From NCBI RefSeq assembly GCF_000422305.1, contig NZ_AULN01000012.1:393001-457000 (forward strand): a DNA stretch of 64,000 nt. Direction: 5' to 3'. This stretch comes from Luteimonas mephitis DSM 12574. Lineage in GTDB: Bacteria; Pseudomonadota; Gammaproteobacteria; Xanthomonadales; Xanthomonadaceae. The position numbers were made by a program, and so were the translations under genes. Under the pieces are notes generated by a model that was not told the DNA's origin, searched no databases, and was given only the letters and a program-made list of their open reading frames with translations. Below are positions 53,599 through 62,687 of the stretch, piece after piece. Every line of letters begins with the position of its first letter. The first letter of the stretch is position 1.

Positions 53599-55067
53599 CG
53601 CCGTTCGACCGGGAGGCGGTGCGCAGTTTCCGCTTCGTGCGCTGCCGGTTCGACGCCGGTACCGGCGTCGCGGAGCTGGTGTATGCCTTCGACGACGGCC
53701 CGGAGCTGATCGAGACGATCACCGTACCGGGCGCGCCGTTCGCGCTCGATGGCGCGCGTGCGCACGCCGCGGAGCAGGCGCTGCGGCTGCTGCACCTGAT
53801 TGCCGGCGTGAGCTACTACAAGGCGGCGGTGCCTGGGGACATCCGCATCGATTCATACGCGATCGACGCAGGGACGGCCCGGATGCTCGAAGGGATCTAC
53901 CTCAACGGGCTGGGCGAGTTCGCGTATCGCAACGGCCTGGACCTGCATGGAAAGATCAGGTTCCCCGCTACAAAGCCGCCCCCTGCAAAGGCGGGATCGG
54001 GTGGGAATGCGGTTCGTCCGCGCCCTGGCGGGACCCATCCCCATCCCAGTCCTGCCCTTGAAGGAGAAGGTGGGGAAGCCGGCACGCCCGGTGGAGCAAC
54101 GCTCGGCCTGCGACAGCATGCGCTGGTTGCCATCGGCGGCGGAAAGGATTCGCTGGTTTCCATCGAAGCCCTGCGCACTGCCGGCGTCGAGCAGACCGTG
54201 ACCTGGATCGGCGGCTCCCAGCTGATCCGGGCCTGCGCCGGGCGCACCGCGCTGCCCACGCTCAACATCGGCCGCCAGTTGGCCCCGGAACTGTTCGAAT
54301 ACAACCGCCAGGGCGCGTGGAACGGGCACATCCCGGTGACTGCGATCAACTCGGCGATCATGGTCTTCGCCGCGGTGCTGCTGGATGCCGACCAGGTGGT
54401 CTTTTCCAACGAGCGTTCGGCCAGCTACGGCAGCCTGATCGTGTCCGAGGACGGCAAGGACACCCGCGAGGTGAACCACCAGTGGTCGAAGGGCTGGGCG
54501 TTCGAGCGCGATTTCGGCGCCTGCATCCATCGCGAAGTGGCCGCCGACCTGCACTACTACTCGCTGCTGCGTCCCCTGAGCGAGCTGGCCGTGGCGCGGC
54601 AGTTCGCCAGGAGCGACCGCTACGACGCCTACTTCTCGAGCTGCAACCGCAACTTCCACCTGCTGGGCGAACGCCCGGTCGGGCGCTGGTGCGGGGTCTG
54701 CCCGAAGTGCCACTTCGTGTTCCTCGCGCTCGCGCCGTTCATGCCAAAACCGCGACTGGTGGCGATCTTCGGCCGCAACCTGCTTGACGACACGGAGCAG
54801 GTGCCCGGCTTCGATGCGCTGCTCGAATACCGGGACCACAAGCCGTTCGAGTGCGTCGGCGAGGGCCGCGAGTCGCGTGCGGCGATGGCGACCCTGGCGC
54901 AGCGCCCGGAGTGGCGCGAGGACGCGATCGTGAAGCGCTTCGCGCGCGAGATCCTGCCGCAGCTGGATGCATCGGAACTCGATATCGCGCCGCTGCTGGT
55001 GATCGACGACGAGCATCGAATCCCGCCCGCGCTCTGGGAGCAGCTGCGTGCGCATTTCGCAGCTTGA
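53595..55067 (+). CDS. murL: UDP-MurNAc-L-Ala-L-Glu epimerase MurL
   Basis: From ATG 53595 there are 490 residues. MurL epimerises the terminal L-Glu of UDP-MurNAc-L-Ala-L-Glu to D-Glu with ATP, giving AMP and PPi, and so replaces free D-Glu made by MurI. Visible features are a PP-loop-type nucleotide site [10 protein letters not shown] (residues 180-189), [23 protein letters not shown]-like [16 protein letters not shown], and a late cysteine cluster C366-C369-C372 in [13 protein letters not shown], likely a metal site. Residues 126-168 look like an insertion of repeat DNA (see 53970-54098). The gene overlaps murD2 by 20 bp. Assignment rests on the murL-murD2 pairing described in Xanthomonas. 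Confidence 0.9.
   Translation: MTPFDREAVRSFRFVRCRFDAGTGVAELVYAFDDGPELIETITVPGAPFALDGARAHAAEQALRLLHLIAGVSYYKAAVPGDIRIDSYAIDAGTARMLEGIYLNGLGEFAYRNGLDLHGKIRFPATKPPPAKAGSGGNAVRPRPGGTHPHPSPALEGEGGEAGTPGGATLGLRQHALVAIGGGKDSLVSIEALRTAGVEQTVTWIGGSQLIRACAGRTALPTLNIGRQLAPELFEYNRQGAWNGHIPVTAINSAIMVFAAVLLDADQVVFSNERSASYGSLIVSEDGKDTREVNHQWSKGWAFERDFGACIHREVAADLHYYSLLRPLSELAVARQFARSDRYDAYFSSCNRNFHLLGERPVGRWCGVCPKCHFVFLALAPFMPKPRLVAIFGRNLLDDTEQVPGFDALLEYRDHKPFECVGEGRESRAAMATLAQRPEWREDAIVKRFAREILPQLDASELDIAPLLVIDDEHRIPPALWEQLRAHFAA
53970..54098. repeat. Repeat-like insertion inside murL
   Basis: This 129-bp stretch encodes a Pro/Gly-rich peptide ([20 protein letters not shown] then [20 protein letters not shown]) that breaks the otherwise conserved run from GKIRFPA to [11 protein letters not shown]. 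The DNA has CATCCCCATCCCAG... CCTTGAAGGAGAAGG, in the style of dispersed repeats of this family (compare the hairpins at 31058-31081). The length is a multiple of three, so the frame survives. Confidence 0.6.
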
Positions 55068-56463
55068 AGGCAAGCGCGTCGCGCTGTGGGGCTGGGGACG
55101 CGAGGGGCGCGCGGCATATGGCGCGCTGCGCGCGCGCGATTCGGGGTCCGGGATTCGGGGCCCGGAGGAGCGGGGCACGCTGCCGCTGACGCTGTTCTGC
55201 ACGGCGCACGAAGCAGGGCAGGTGCGCGCACTCGGTGATCGGGCGCTGCAGGTGGAAACAGAGGCCAGCGCGGCGCGGCTTTCCGCCTTCGACGTGGTGA
55301 TCAAGTCGCCGGGGATCAGCCCGTACCGACCTGAAGCGCTGACTGCGCGCGAGAGCGGCACGCTCTTCATCGGCGGGACCGCGCTGTGGTTCGCCGAACG
55401 GCCCGAGGCACGCACGGTGTGCGTCACCGGCACCAAGGGCAAGAGCACCACCACCGCGCTGCTGGCGCACCTGCTGCGCGCGGGCGGCCACCGCACCGCG
55501 CTGTGCGGCAACATCGGGCTGCCGCTGCTGGAATTGCTCGAGGGCGACGCCGAGCTCTGGGCGATCGAACTGTCGAGCTACCAGACGCGCGACGTCGCCG
55601 CCAGCGGCGTGCGCCCCGAGATCGCGGTGGTGACCAACATATTCCCCGAACACCTGGACTGGCACGGCAGCGAGCAGAGCTACGTCGAGGACAAGCTGGC
55701 GCTGCTGACCGAAGCACGGCCGCGCATCGCGGTGCTCAACGCCGGCGATCCGCGGCTGGCGGCGCTTCGCCTGCCGGACAGCGACGTGCGCTGGTTCGGC
55801 AGCGCGGACGGCTGGCACATGCGCGGCGACGCGCTGCATCGCGGCGATGATTTCGTCCTCGACACCCGCGACGTTCCGGTGCCGGGCCGCCACAACCGCG
55901 GCAACCTGTGCGCCGTGCTCACCGCGGTCGAGGCGCTCGGCTTCGACGGCGCGGCGCTGGCGCCGCATGCGGCTTCGTTCCGGCCGTTGCCGCATCGCCT
56001 GCAGACGCTTGGCGTGCGCAACGGCATCACTTATGTCAACGATTCGATCAGCACCACGCCGCACGCGAGCCTAGCCGCGCTCGACGTGTTCCGCGACCGC
56101 CGCGTCGCGCTGCTCGCCGGCGGACACGATCGCGGCCTGGACTGGTCCGGGTTCGCCGAGGCGATGAAGACGCACGCGCCGGCGGCGATCGTGACGATGG
56201 GGCAGAACGGCCCGCGGATCCACGACCTGCTTGCGCCGGTGGCAAGGGCGGCAGGCTTCGCCCTGTCGAGCGCGGACGACTTGGCCGAGGCGGTCGCCAC
56301 GGCACGCGACGCGCTTGCAGGCGAAGGCGTGGTACTGCTCTCGCCCGGTGCACCGAGTTTCGGGCCATATCGCGACTACACGCAGCGCGGGCGGCACTTC
56401 GCCGAACTGGCCGGGTTCGACCCGGGCGCGATCAGCGGGATTCCGGGGCTCGGCATCGCCTGA
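55048..56463 (+). CDS. murD2: UDP-N-acetylmuramoyl-L-alanine:L-glutamate ligase MurD2
   Basis: From ATG 55048 there are 471 residues. A Mur ligase with P-loop [54 protein letters not shown] (conserved Glu and His), [18 protein letters not shown] (C-terminal domain) and [19 protein letters not shown]. MurD2 adds L-Glu to UDP-MurNAc-L-Ala; MurL then inverts it. Partner and order match the murL-murD2 locus of Xanthomonas oryzae. Residues about 31-41 ([11 protein letters not shown]) come from an inserted heptamer repeat. N-terminal Rossmann part: [18 protein letters not shown]. Confidence 0.9.
   Translation: MRISQLEGKRVALWGWGREGRAAYGALRARDSGSGIRGPEERGTLPLTLFCTAHEAGQVRALGDRALQVETEASAARLSAFDVVIKSPGISPYRPEALTARESGTLFIGGTALWFAERPEARTVCVTGTKGKSTTTALLAHLLRAGGHRTALCGNIGLPLLELLEGDAELWAIELSSYQTRDVAASGVRPEIAVVTNIFPEHLDWHGSEQSYVEDKLALLTEARPRIAVLNAGDPRLAALRLPDSDVRWFGSADGWHMRGDALHRGDDFVLDTRDVPVPGRHNRGNLCAVLTAVEALGFDGAALAPHAASFRPLPHRLQTLGVRNGITYVNDSISTTPHASLAALDVFRDRRVALLAGGHDRGLDWSGFAEAMKTHAPAAIVTMGQNGPRIHDLLAPVARAAGFALSSADDLAEAVATARDALAGEGVVLLSPGAPSFGPYRDYTQRGRHFAELAGFDPGAISGIPGLGIA
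55138..55165. repeat. Heptamer-type repeat inside murD2
   Basis: Four units, GATTCGG, GGTCCGG, GATTCGG, GGCCCGG, close to the GGGATTC family, with G-runs of 4, 3 and 4 on the coding strand. They encode DSGSGIRGP. The frame is kept because 28 bp plus one flanking change makes a multiple of three; other copy numbers would shift it. Confidence 0.8.
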
Positions 56464-56487
56464 GCGATGCGGGTGCCGAGTACCCTG

Positions 56488-56565
56488 GCAGGAGCGACTT
56501 CAGCCGCAAGCCTCGCCCACGAAAAGGACGGCGAGGCGGGAGCCCGCGGCCAGGCGCTCCGCCGC
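56488..56565. repeat. REP-like composite palindrome upstream of dienelactone hydrolase gene
   Basis: Outer GGAGCG (56491-56496) pairs with CGCTCC (56555-56560); inside it GCCTCGCC (56510-56517) pairs perfectly with GGCGAGGC (56530-56537). The GCAGGAGCGACTT start is the class-typical motif of dispersed palindromes in this family. It lies 24 bp past the murD2 stop. Confidence 0.7.
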
Positions 56566-56649
56566 AGGAGCGGTGGCATCGGCGCCCGTTCACCGGGCTT
56601 GAATGCCGCCCGCGTACGCTGGCCGGCACCGCCTCCGCTGGAGAGAGCC

Positions 56650-57453
56650 ATGCGATCGTCCCGCCGTATCCTGCGCCGCGCCGCGCTGCTGCTGGCACTG
56701 CTGCCGCTGTCCGCATCCGTGTTCGCCTCGATGCAGGCCAAACCCGTGGAATGGAAGGTCGGCAACCAGGCGTTCAGCGGCGTGCTGGTCTACGACGATG
56801 CCTCGTCCGCCAAGCGTCCCGGCCTGGTGATGGTGCCTGACTGGATGGGCGTGACCGACGCCGCGGTTGCGCAGGCAAGTGACGTGGCCGGCGATGACTA
56901 CGTCATCCTCGTCGCCGACATGTACGGCAAGAACGTGCGGCCGGAGAACAGCGAGCAGGCGCAGGCACAAGTGAAGACGCTCTACGCCGACGTGCCGGCC
57001 ATGCGCGCGCGCGTCGGAAAGGCGGTGGAGGTGCTGAAAGCGCAGGTGGGCAAGGCGCCGCTGGATGCAACGAGGATCGGCGCGTTCGGCTATTGCTTCG
57101 GAGGCTCGTCGGTGCTGGAGCTGGCGCGCAGCGGCGCGCAGCTGGCCGGCATCGTCACTTTCCATGGCGGCCTGTCGACGACGACGCAGGCCAGACCCGG
57201 TGCGGTGAAGACGCCGCTGCTTGTGCTCAACGGCGCGGACGACCGCGGAACCGCGCCGGACATCGACGGTTTCGAGAAGGAAATGAATGCCGCCGGTGCC
57301 GACTGGACGTTCGTCAACTTCAGCGGCGCGGTGCACTGCTTCGCACTGAAGGCTGCCAACCGGCCGCCGGGCTGCGTCTACAACCCGCGCGTGGCGAAGC
57401 GGGCCTACCGGATGATGGAAGACTTCTTCGACGAGCGTTTCGGCGAGGATTGA
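56650..57453 (+). CDS. Exported dienelactone hydrolase family protein
   Basis: From ATG 56650, preceded by GGAGAGAGC, there are 267 residues with a signal peptide (residues 1-27, AALLLALLPLSASVFAS). The triad is C149 in RIGAFGYCFGGSSVLELARS, an Asp in LLVLNGADDRGTAPD (D198 or D199), and H229 in GAVHCFALK. Dienelactone hydrolases open lactones; the exported form has an unknown substrate. Convergent with ispB. Confidence 0.91.
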   Translation: MRSSRRILRRAALLLALLPLSASVFASMQAKPVEWKVGNQAFSGVLVYDDASSAKRPGLVMVPDWMGVTDAAVAQASDVAGDDYVILVADMYGKNVRPENSEQAQAQVKTLYADVPAMRARVGKAVEVLKAQVGKAPLDATRIGAFGYCFGGSSVLELARSGAQLAGIVTFHGGLSTTTQARPGAVKTPLLVLNGADDRGTAPDIDGFEKEMNAAGADWTFVNFSGAVHCFALKAANRPPGCVYNPRVAKRAYRMMEDFFDERFGED

Positions 57454-57469
57454 CGGACGCTGTTTGCCG

Positions 57470-57613
57470 CGGATGAACGCGGAAGGCGCGGATAAAGCGT
57501 TTCGGGGATGGACTGCAGCGGGTTGTGCCTGGCCTGCAACCCAAGCATCAGCCACCTGCTGCATCGCTCCGCATCTTCATTTGCGCTGTCAGCGATCTTT
57601 CGGCGTTCATCCG
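57470..57613. repeat. Inverted 11-bp repeat pair between convergent genes
   Basis: CGGATGAACGC (57470-57480) and GCGTTCATCCG (57603-57613) are perfect inverted repeats 122 bp apart. The CGGATGAACGCGG form resembles a short dispersed repeat in related genomes. The stretch 57454-57641 holds nothing else I can name. Confidence 0.55.
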
Positions 57614-57641
57614 TGACCAACAGCTTCCGCCCCGCTGGCGC

Positions 57642-58637
57642 CTAGTGGTCGCGCTCGGTCGCGTAGCGCGCCAGGCCGCGCAGTGCGGCCACCGCTTCGT
57701 TGTCCTGCAGCCCGTCGAGCGCGCGTTCGGCCGCTTCGGCGTATTCCGCGGCGCGCGCACGGCTGTAGTCCAGGCTGCCCTGCGCGCGGATCGCGGCAAC
57801 GGCCTCGGGCAGCGCGTCGATGTCGCCCTGTTCGATGATGGCGCGCAGCCGATCGCGGGTAGCGGCATCCGAATGCGCCATCGCGTGGATCAGCGGCAGC
57901 GTAGCCTTGCCTTCGGCGAGATCGTCGCCCAAGTGCTTGCCCAGCGCCGCTTCGTCGGCGCTGTAGTCGAGCACGTCGTCGGCGATCTGGAAGGCGTGGC
58001 CCAGCGCCAGGCCGTAATCGTGGAGGCGCCGCCGGGTGGCCGCGTCGGCGCCGGCGAGCAGCGCGCCGAGCTGCGTGGCGGCGGCGAACAGCACCGCGGT
58101 CTTGCGCTCGATCACGCGCAGGTAGGCCGCTTCGTCAACGTCCGGGTTGTGCACGTGCAGCAGCTGCAGCACTTCGCCCTCTGCGATGCGGTTGGTGGTG
58201 TCGGCGAGGATCCGCTGCACGTCCATCGAGTCGAGTTCGACCATCAGCTGGAAGCTGCGCGAATACAGGAAGTCGCCGACCAGCACGCTTGCCGCGTTCC
58301 CCCACACCGCGTTGGCAGTCTGGCGGCCGCGGCGCAGGTCGGATTCGTCGACCACGTCGTCATGGAGCAGGGTGGAGGTGTGGATGAACTCGACCACGGC
58401 GGCAAGCTGGTGCGCGTCGGCGCCCTGGTGGCCCAGCGCGCGCGCGGCCAGCAGCAGCAGCATCGGCCGCAGGCGCTTGCCGCCGGCGGCGACAATGTGC
58501 TCGGCCACCTGGTTGATCAGCACCACGTCCGAGGCCAGGCGACGGCGGATCAACGCGTCGACGGCGGCCATGTCGGCGGCCGCGAAGGCCTGGATGGCGG
58601 GCAGGGCGGGGATTTGCAGGCTTGCGGGAGCAGACAT
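57642..58637 (-). CDS. ispB: Polyprenyl diphosphate synthase IspB
   Basis: From ATG 58637 there are 331 residues. Motifs: AAGGKRLRPMLLLLAARALG (substrate binding), the first aspartate-rich motif LLHDDVVDESDLRRGRQTAN (D93, D94, D97) and the second QIADDVLDYSADEAALGKHL (D220, D221, D224), with LAEGKATLPLIHAM at the end. It builds the all-trans polyprenyl tail, probably octaprenyl, for ubiquinone. Single leftward gene. Confidence 0.95.
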   Translation of the reverse strand: MSAPASLQIPALPAIQAFAAADMAAVDALIRRRLASDVVLINQVAEHIVAAGGKRLRPMLLLLAARALGHQGADAHQLAAVVEFIHTSTLLHDDVVDESDLRRGRQTANAVWGNAASVLVGDFLYSRSFQLMVELDSMDVQRILADTTNRIAEGEVLQLLHVHNPDVDEAAYLRVIERKTAVLFAAATQLGALLAGADAATRRRLHDYGLALGHAFQIADDVLDYSADEAALGKHLGDDLAEGKATLPLIHAMAHSDAATRDRLRAIIEQGDIDALPEAVAAIRAQGSLDYSRARAAEYAEAAERALDGLQDNEAVAALRGLARYATERDH

Positions 58638-58708
58638 GCCGGGTCCGGCGATGGGAAAGGCGCGATTATAGGGAGCAATGCCTGTATGCAGACGTCGCCG
58701 CCGGCGCG

Positions 58709-59293
58709 CTATTGGCCGGGGATGCCGGTAGCGCCACTGAGGTGTTCGTACAGGATCGCCAGCCCGATCAGGATCAGCAGCACGCCGCCGCCGATTTCCG
58801 CGTGCTTGCCCGCCAGGCGGCCCAGGCTGCGGCCGAGCATGATGCCCAGGGTGACCATCACCAGCGTGGTCAGGCCGATCACGATCGCGACGACCGCGAT
58901 CTGCGCATCCAGGAACGCCAGGCCCACGCCGATTGCCATCGCGTCGATGCTGGTGGCGAAGCCGGTGGTGGCCAGTGCCCAGAACCCATGGCGGCGCGGC
59001 ATGTCTTCGCTGTCGTCCGGCGGCTGCACCCCGGCGTGGATCATGTGCACGCCCAGCGCGGCCAGCAGCGCGAACGCGATCCAGTGGTCCCAGGCGGTGA
59101 TGTAGCGCGAGGCCGCGCTGCCCAATGCCCAGCCGATGACCGGGGTCAGGCCTTCGATGGTGCCGAAGATCAGCCCGGCGCGCAGCGCTTCGGGCAGGCG
59201 AGGATTGCGCATCGCCGCGCCCTTGCCGACGGCGGCTGCAAACGCGTCCGTCGACATCGCGATGCCGATCAGGAAAATCGAAACGGGGGACAT
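58709..59293 (-). CDS. mntP: Manganese efflux pump MntP
   Basis: From ATG 59293 there are 194 residues with six helices in the MntP pattern: [20 protein letters not shown] and [20 protein letters not shown] (first repeat), [20 protein letters not shown] and [20 protein letters not shown] (second repeat), each with a conserved Asp in the SxDA sequence. It exports Mn(II) from the cytoplasm. The gene is headed by a yybP-ykoY riboswitch (59359-59471), which fits Mn-dependent induction. Confidence 0.95.
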   Translation of the reverse strand: MSPVSIFLIGIAMSTDAFAAAVGKGAAMRNPRLPEALRAGLIFGTIEGLTPVIGWALGSAASRYITAWDHWIAFALLAALGVHMIHAGVQPPDDSEDMPRRHGFWALATTGFATSIDAMAIGVGLAFLDAQIAVVAIVIGLTTLVMVTLGIMLGRSLGRLAGKHAEIGGGVLLILIGLAILYEHLSGATGIPGQ

Positions 59294-59358
59294 GCAGGTT
59301 GATCCGGGGTCGGGCTTGGCGACGACGGCACGCCGGCGCGCCCAACTTCCGTTGCGCC

Positions 59359-59471
59359 GGAGGCCGATGGTCTCGCCAACCTGGACTGGTTGCCCGCGCC
59401 ACGGCACGTTGCGATGCCGAGCATGTTGACGCGGGCGCTTCACGGCGTCGCCGGAGGCAGGCTACTCCCCA
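59359..59471 (-). promoter_or_regulatory. yybP-ykoY manganese riboswitch
   Basis: Read on the minus strand, the motif class is clear: GGGGAGTAGCC (59470-59460), GTCAACATGCTC (59430-59419) and GGCGAGACCATCGGCCTCC (59377-59359), the conserved stretches of the yybP-ykoY aptamer. A TATCCT (59488-59483) a few bases upstream could be the -10 of its promoter. The aptamer ends 65 nt before the mntP ATG, leaving room for an expression platform. Mn sensing is inferred from the family and the target gene. Confidence 0.9.
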
Positions 59472-59699
59472 AGGGGGCGGCGAGGATAACACGGTGCCCG
59501 GACGCGGCGATCGGAGTTCCCTGACCCAACTTTCAGGTTGCCGGTGCCCGGGTGGCGCCGTAGGGTGGTCCTGGCGCGGCAATCGGGCCAGCCCGGTATC
59601 ATGCACGGGCAACCATTCTGCGCTCGCCCGCAGGTCCCGCGCAGGGATGCAAGGCGGCGGCGCGCAAGCCACCAATACAGAATCCAGAAGAGGTCATCC

Positions 59700-60170
59700 A
59701 TGGCACGCGGCATCAACAAGGCCATCCTGGTCGGCAATCTCGGCAACGATCCGGAAATCAAGTACACCCAAGGCGGCATGGCCATCACCAAGGTCAGCCT
59801 GGCGACGACCAGCGTCCGCAAGGATCGCGACGGCAACCAGCAGGAAAGCACGCAGTGGCACCGGGTGACCTTCTTCGGCAAGCTCGGGGAGATCGCCGGT
59901 GAATACCTGCGCAAGGGCTCGCAGGTCTACGTCGAAGGCGAGATCCGCTACAGCGAACACACCGGCGACGACGGCCAGAAGCGCTATTACACCGACATCA
60001 TCGGCAACGAGATGCAGATGCTTGGCGGCCGCGCGGAAGGCGGTGGCGGTGGCGAGCGCATGTCGCGCCCGCGCCAGGAGTCGTCCGCCCCGCCGCAGCG
60101 GCAGGCGCCACAGCGCCAGTCGGCGCCACCTCCGGCGGATGATTTTTCGGATGACGACATTCCGTTCTAG
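59700..60170 (+). CDS. ssb: Single-stranded DNA-binding protein
   Basis: From ATG 59700, preceded by AAGAGGT, there are 156 residues. OB-fold marks: ARGINKAILVGNLGNDPEIK, WHRVTFFGKLGEIAGEYLRK, QVYVEGEIRYSEHTGDDGQK and YYTDIIGNEMQML. A Gln/Pro-rich linker leads to the acidic tip DDFSDDDIPF that binds partner proteins. It acts in replication, recombination and repair. A weak hairpin AAGGGC...GCCCTT (60201-60225) follows. Confidence 0.97.
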   Translation: MARGINKAILVGNLGNDPEIKYTQGGMAITKVSLATTSVRKDRDGNQQESTQWHRVTFFGKLGEIAGEYLRKGSQVYVEGEIRYSEHTGDDGQKRYYTDIIGNEMQMLGGRAEGGGGGERMSRPRQESSAPPQRQAPQRQSAPPPADDFSDDDIPF

Positions 60171-60603
60171 GGGCGACGCGTCGGCCAGAGCGTGGTTCGC
60201 AAGGGCCTGCTCCTGGCGAGCCCTTCCAATGTCCAGTTTCTGGCGAGCTGTTGCCCATGGTCGGCATTTTGCTGATGCCAATGTTCTGTATGACGGAAAC
60301 AGTGGCTTCGACTGACTTTCCGCAGGCCAGCGGTTCATCTGCACAGGCAGCTTGAGCAAGACACGATACGCAGAACGTCCAGCGCCACGAAAACACAAAA
60401 AATGGCAGGGATTGCCCGCTCAACACGATTACAACGGGCAGGTCTCCCCGCGGCGGTAGGGAAGGGCCCTGTCTTACAATCAGCGATGCGCTGCTACGGC
60501 CCCGGTCGCGCCTGCATCCGTTTGCAGCCGATCCCGGGATTTCGGACGCCGTGGTGGCTTGGTCTGATTCCCCAGTACAGTGAAAACACCAAGGAGTTCA
60601 AGC
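60171..60603 (+). other. Intergenic region before rmlB, with ops-like element
   Basis: 433 bp without a coding frame I can support. It holds GGCGGTAG (60452-60459), the core of the RfaH ops/JUMPstart element GGCGGTAGCGTG (the bases after it read GGA instead of CGT). An inverted repeat TGCCCG...CGGGCA (60413-60418 with 60435-60440) lies just before it, and a TACAAT (60475-60480) lies just after it. Near the gene, AAGGAG (60591-60596) is the rmlB ribosome site. Confidence 0.5.
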
Positions 60604-61659
60604 GTGACCACCTGGCTTGTAACCGGCGGAGCCGGCTTCATCGGCGGCAACTTCGTCCTGGAGGCGATTGCCGACGGGATTCGCGTGGTCAACCTGGACG
60701 TGCTGACCTACGCCGGCAACCTCGACACGCTGGCATCGCTGCAGGGCAACCCGGCCCATGTGTTCGTCGAGGGCGACATCGGCGACCGCGACCTGGTGGC
60801 CCGGCTGCTTGCCGAGCACAGGCCTGATGCCGTCATCAACTTCGCCGCCGAGAGCCACGTCGACCGTTCGATCGATGGCCCGGGTGCTTTCGTGCAGACC
60901 AATGTCGTCGGCACGCTGGTGCTGCTGGAGGCCGTGCGGGATTACTGGAAGTCGCTGGAGGGCGGTGCCAGGGATGCGTTCCGCTTCCTGCACGTGTCCA
61001 CGGACGAGGTCTACGGTTCGCTCGGCGACAGCGGCAAGTTTGTCGAAACCACGCCATACGCACCGAACTCTCCGTACTCCGCCTCGAAGGCCGCTTCCGA
61101 CCACCTGGTGCGCGCGTTCCACCACACCTACGGCCTGCCGGTGCTGACCACCAATTGCTCCAACAACTACGGGCCGTACCAGTTCCCGGAAAAGCTCATC
61201 CCGCTGGTGATCGCCAAAGCCATCGCCGGCGAGCCGCTGCCGATCTACGGCGACGGCATGAACGTGCGCGACTGGCTCTACGTCGGCGACCACTGTTCCG
61301 CGATCCGCGCCGTACTCGCCGGAGGCCGCGTCGGCGAGACCTACAACGTCGGCGGCAATGCCGAGCGTCCGAACATCGAAGTGGTGAATGTCATCTGCGC
61401 GCTGCTCGACGAGCGCCGCCCGCGCGAGGACGGCCAGCCGCGGAGTTCGCAGATCACCTATGTCAAGGACCGGCCCGGCCATGATCGCCGCTACGCGATC
61501 GACGCCTCGAAACTGGAATCGGAGCTGGGCTGGACGCCCGCGCACAGCTTCGAGCAGGGCATTGCCGACACGGTCGACTGGTACCTGGACAACCAGCCGT
61601 GGGTGCAGCGCGTGCTTGACGGCAGCTATCGGCTCGAGCGCATTGGCGCGACGGTTTGA
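60604..61659 (+). CDS. rmlB: dTDP-glucose 4,6-dehydratase RmlB
   Basis: From GTG 60604, preceded by AAGGAG eight bases upstream, there are 351 residues, the family length. Rossmann motif WLVTGGAGFIGGNFVLEA, STDEVYGSLGDSGKF (catalytic Asp-Glu with the Thr), NSPYSASKAASDHLVRAFHH (YxxxK) and NYGPYQFPEKLIPL. It converts dTDP-glucose to the 4-keto-6-deoxy sugar, the second step of dTDP-L-rhamnose synthesis. An in-frame GTG at 60580 exists but would put the ribosome site inside the gene. Confidence 0.97.
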   Translation: MTTWLVTGGAGFIGGNFVLEAIADGIRVVNLDVLTYAGNLDTLASLQGNPAHVFVEGDIGDRDLVARLLAEHRPDAVINFAAESHVDRSIDGPGAFVQTNVVGTLVLLEAVRDYWKSLEGGARDAFRFLHVSTDEVYGSLGDSGKFVETTPYAPNSPYSASKAASDHLVRAFHHTYGLPVLTTNCSNNYGPYQFPEKLIPLVIAKAIAGEPLPIYGDGMNVRDWLYVGDHCSAIRAVLAGGRVGETYNVGGNAERPNIEVVNVICALLDERRPREDGQPRSSQITYVKDRPGHDRRYAIDASKLESELGWTPAHSFEQGIADTVDWYLDNQPWVQRVLDGSYRLERIGATV

Positions 61660-61708
61660 CGCCACGAGAGTCAAAGGGTGCTTGCCACGGAGGACCACAC
61701 CGGTTTGC

Positions 61709-61740
61709 ACGAATCAAGCGTTACCCATGAATTGATTCGT
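61709..61740 (+). repeat. Hairpin between rmlB and rmlA
   Basis: ACGAATCAA (61709-61717) pairs perfectly with TTGATTCGT (61732-61740) around a 14-nt loop, in the 140-bp gap between rmlB and rmlA. It could slow transcription or protect the mRNA end. There is no T-run. Confidence 0.55.
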
Positions 61741-61799
61741 CCTGGTGCATGCTCATCCGTGTCCATCGATGGCAAGAGAAGTTCTTGCAGGGAATTGAA

Positions 61800-62687
61800 A
61801 TGACGAACAGACGCGGCATCATCCTGGCAGGCGGCTCCGGTACGCGCCTGTATCCGATCACGCAGGCGATCAGCAAACAGTTGCTGCCGGTCTACGACAA
61901 GCCGATGATCTATTACCCGCTCAGCGTGTTGATGCTGGCGGGGGTCCGCGAAGTGCTGATCATCAATACGCCGCACGAACAGGCGCTGTTCAAGACCCTG
62001 CTCGGCGATGGCTCGCAGTGGGGAATGCGGATCGAGTATGCGGTTCAGCCCAGCCCCGACGGGCTGGCGCAGGCCTACCTGATCGGCCGGGAGTTCGTCG
62101 GCGGCAAGCCCAGTTGCCTGGTGCTGGGCGACAACATCTTCCACGGCCCCGGCCTGACTGCGCTGCTCAAGCGCGCCGACGCGCGCGAGCATGGCGCGAC
62201 GGTGTTCGGCTACTGGGTTCGCGACCCGGAACGCTACGGCGTGGCCGAGTTCGGTGCCGATGGCAAGGTGGTCGGCCTCGAGGAAAAGCCGGAAAAGCCC
62301 CGTTCCAACTACGCGGTGACGGGACTGTATTTCTACGACGGGCGTGCCAGCGACTTTGCCGCCGCGCTCAAGCCCTCACCTCGCGGCGAACTCGAGATCA
62401 CCGATCTCAATCGCTGCTACCTTGAAGAAGACGACCTGCATCTCGAACAGCTCGGCCGTGGTTACGCCTGGCTCGACACCGGCACGCACGGTTCCCTGCT
62501 GGAAGCCTCGAACTACATCCAGACGATCGAGGCACGCCAGGGCCTGCGCGTGTGCTGTCCCGAAGAGATCGCCTTCCACAGCGGCTGGATCGATGCCGGG
62601 CAGCTCCGTGCCCTGGCGCAGCCACTGGTGAAGAACGGCTACGGGCGCTACCTGCTCGACCTGATCGAACGTGGATACGTCGCATGA
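61800..62687 (+). CDS. rmlA: Glucose-1-phosphate thymidylyltransferase RmlA
   Basis: From ATG 61800, preceded by CAGGGAA, there are 295 residues. The signature is [20 protein letters not shown], then [33 protein letters not shown] and [20 protein letters not shown], and [20 protein letters not shown]. It makes dTDP-glucose from glucose-1-phosphate and dTTP, the first step of the rhamnose pathway, and is feedback-inhibited by dTDP-rhamnose in the family. Confidence 0.97.
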   Translation: MTNRRGIILAGGSGTRLYPITQAISKQLLPVYDKPMIYYPLSVLMLAGVREVLIINTPHEQALFKTLLGDGSQWGMRIEYAVQPSPDGLAQAYLIGREFVGGKPSCLVLGDNIFHGPGLTALLKRADAREHGATVFGYWVRDPERYGVAEFGADGKVVGLEEKPEKPRSNYAVTGLYFYDGRASDFAAALKPSPRGELEITDLNRCYLEEDDLHLEQLGRGYAWLDTGTHGSLLEASNYIQTIEARQGLRVCCPEEIAFHSGWIDAGQLRALAQPLVKNGYGRYLLDLIERGYVA

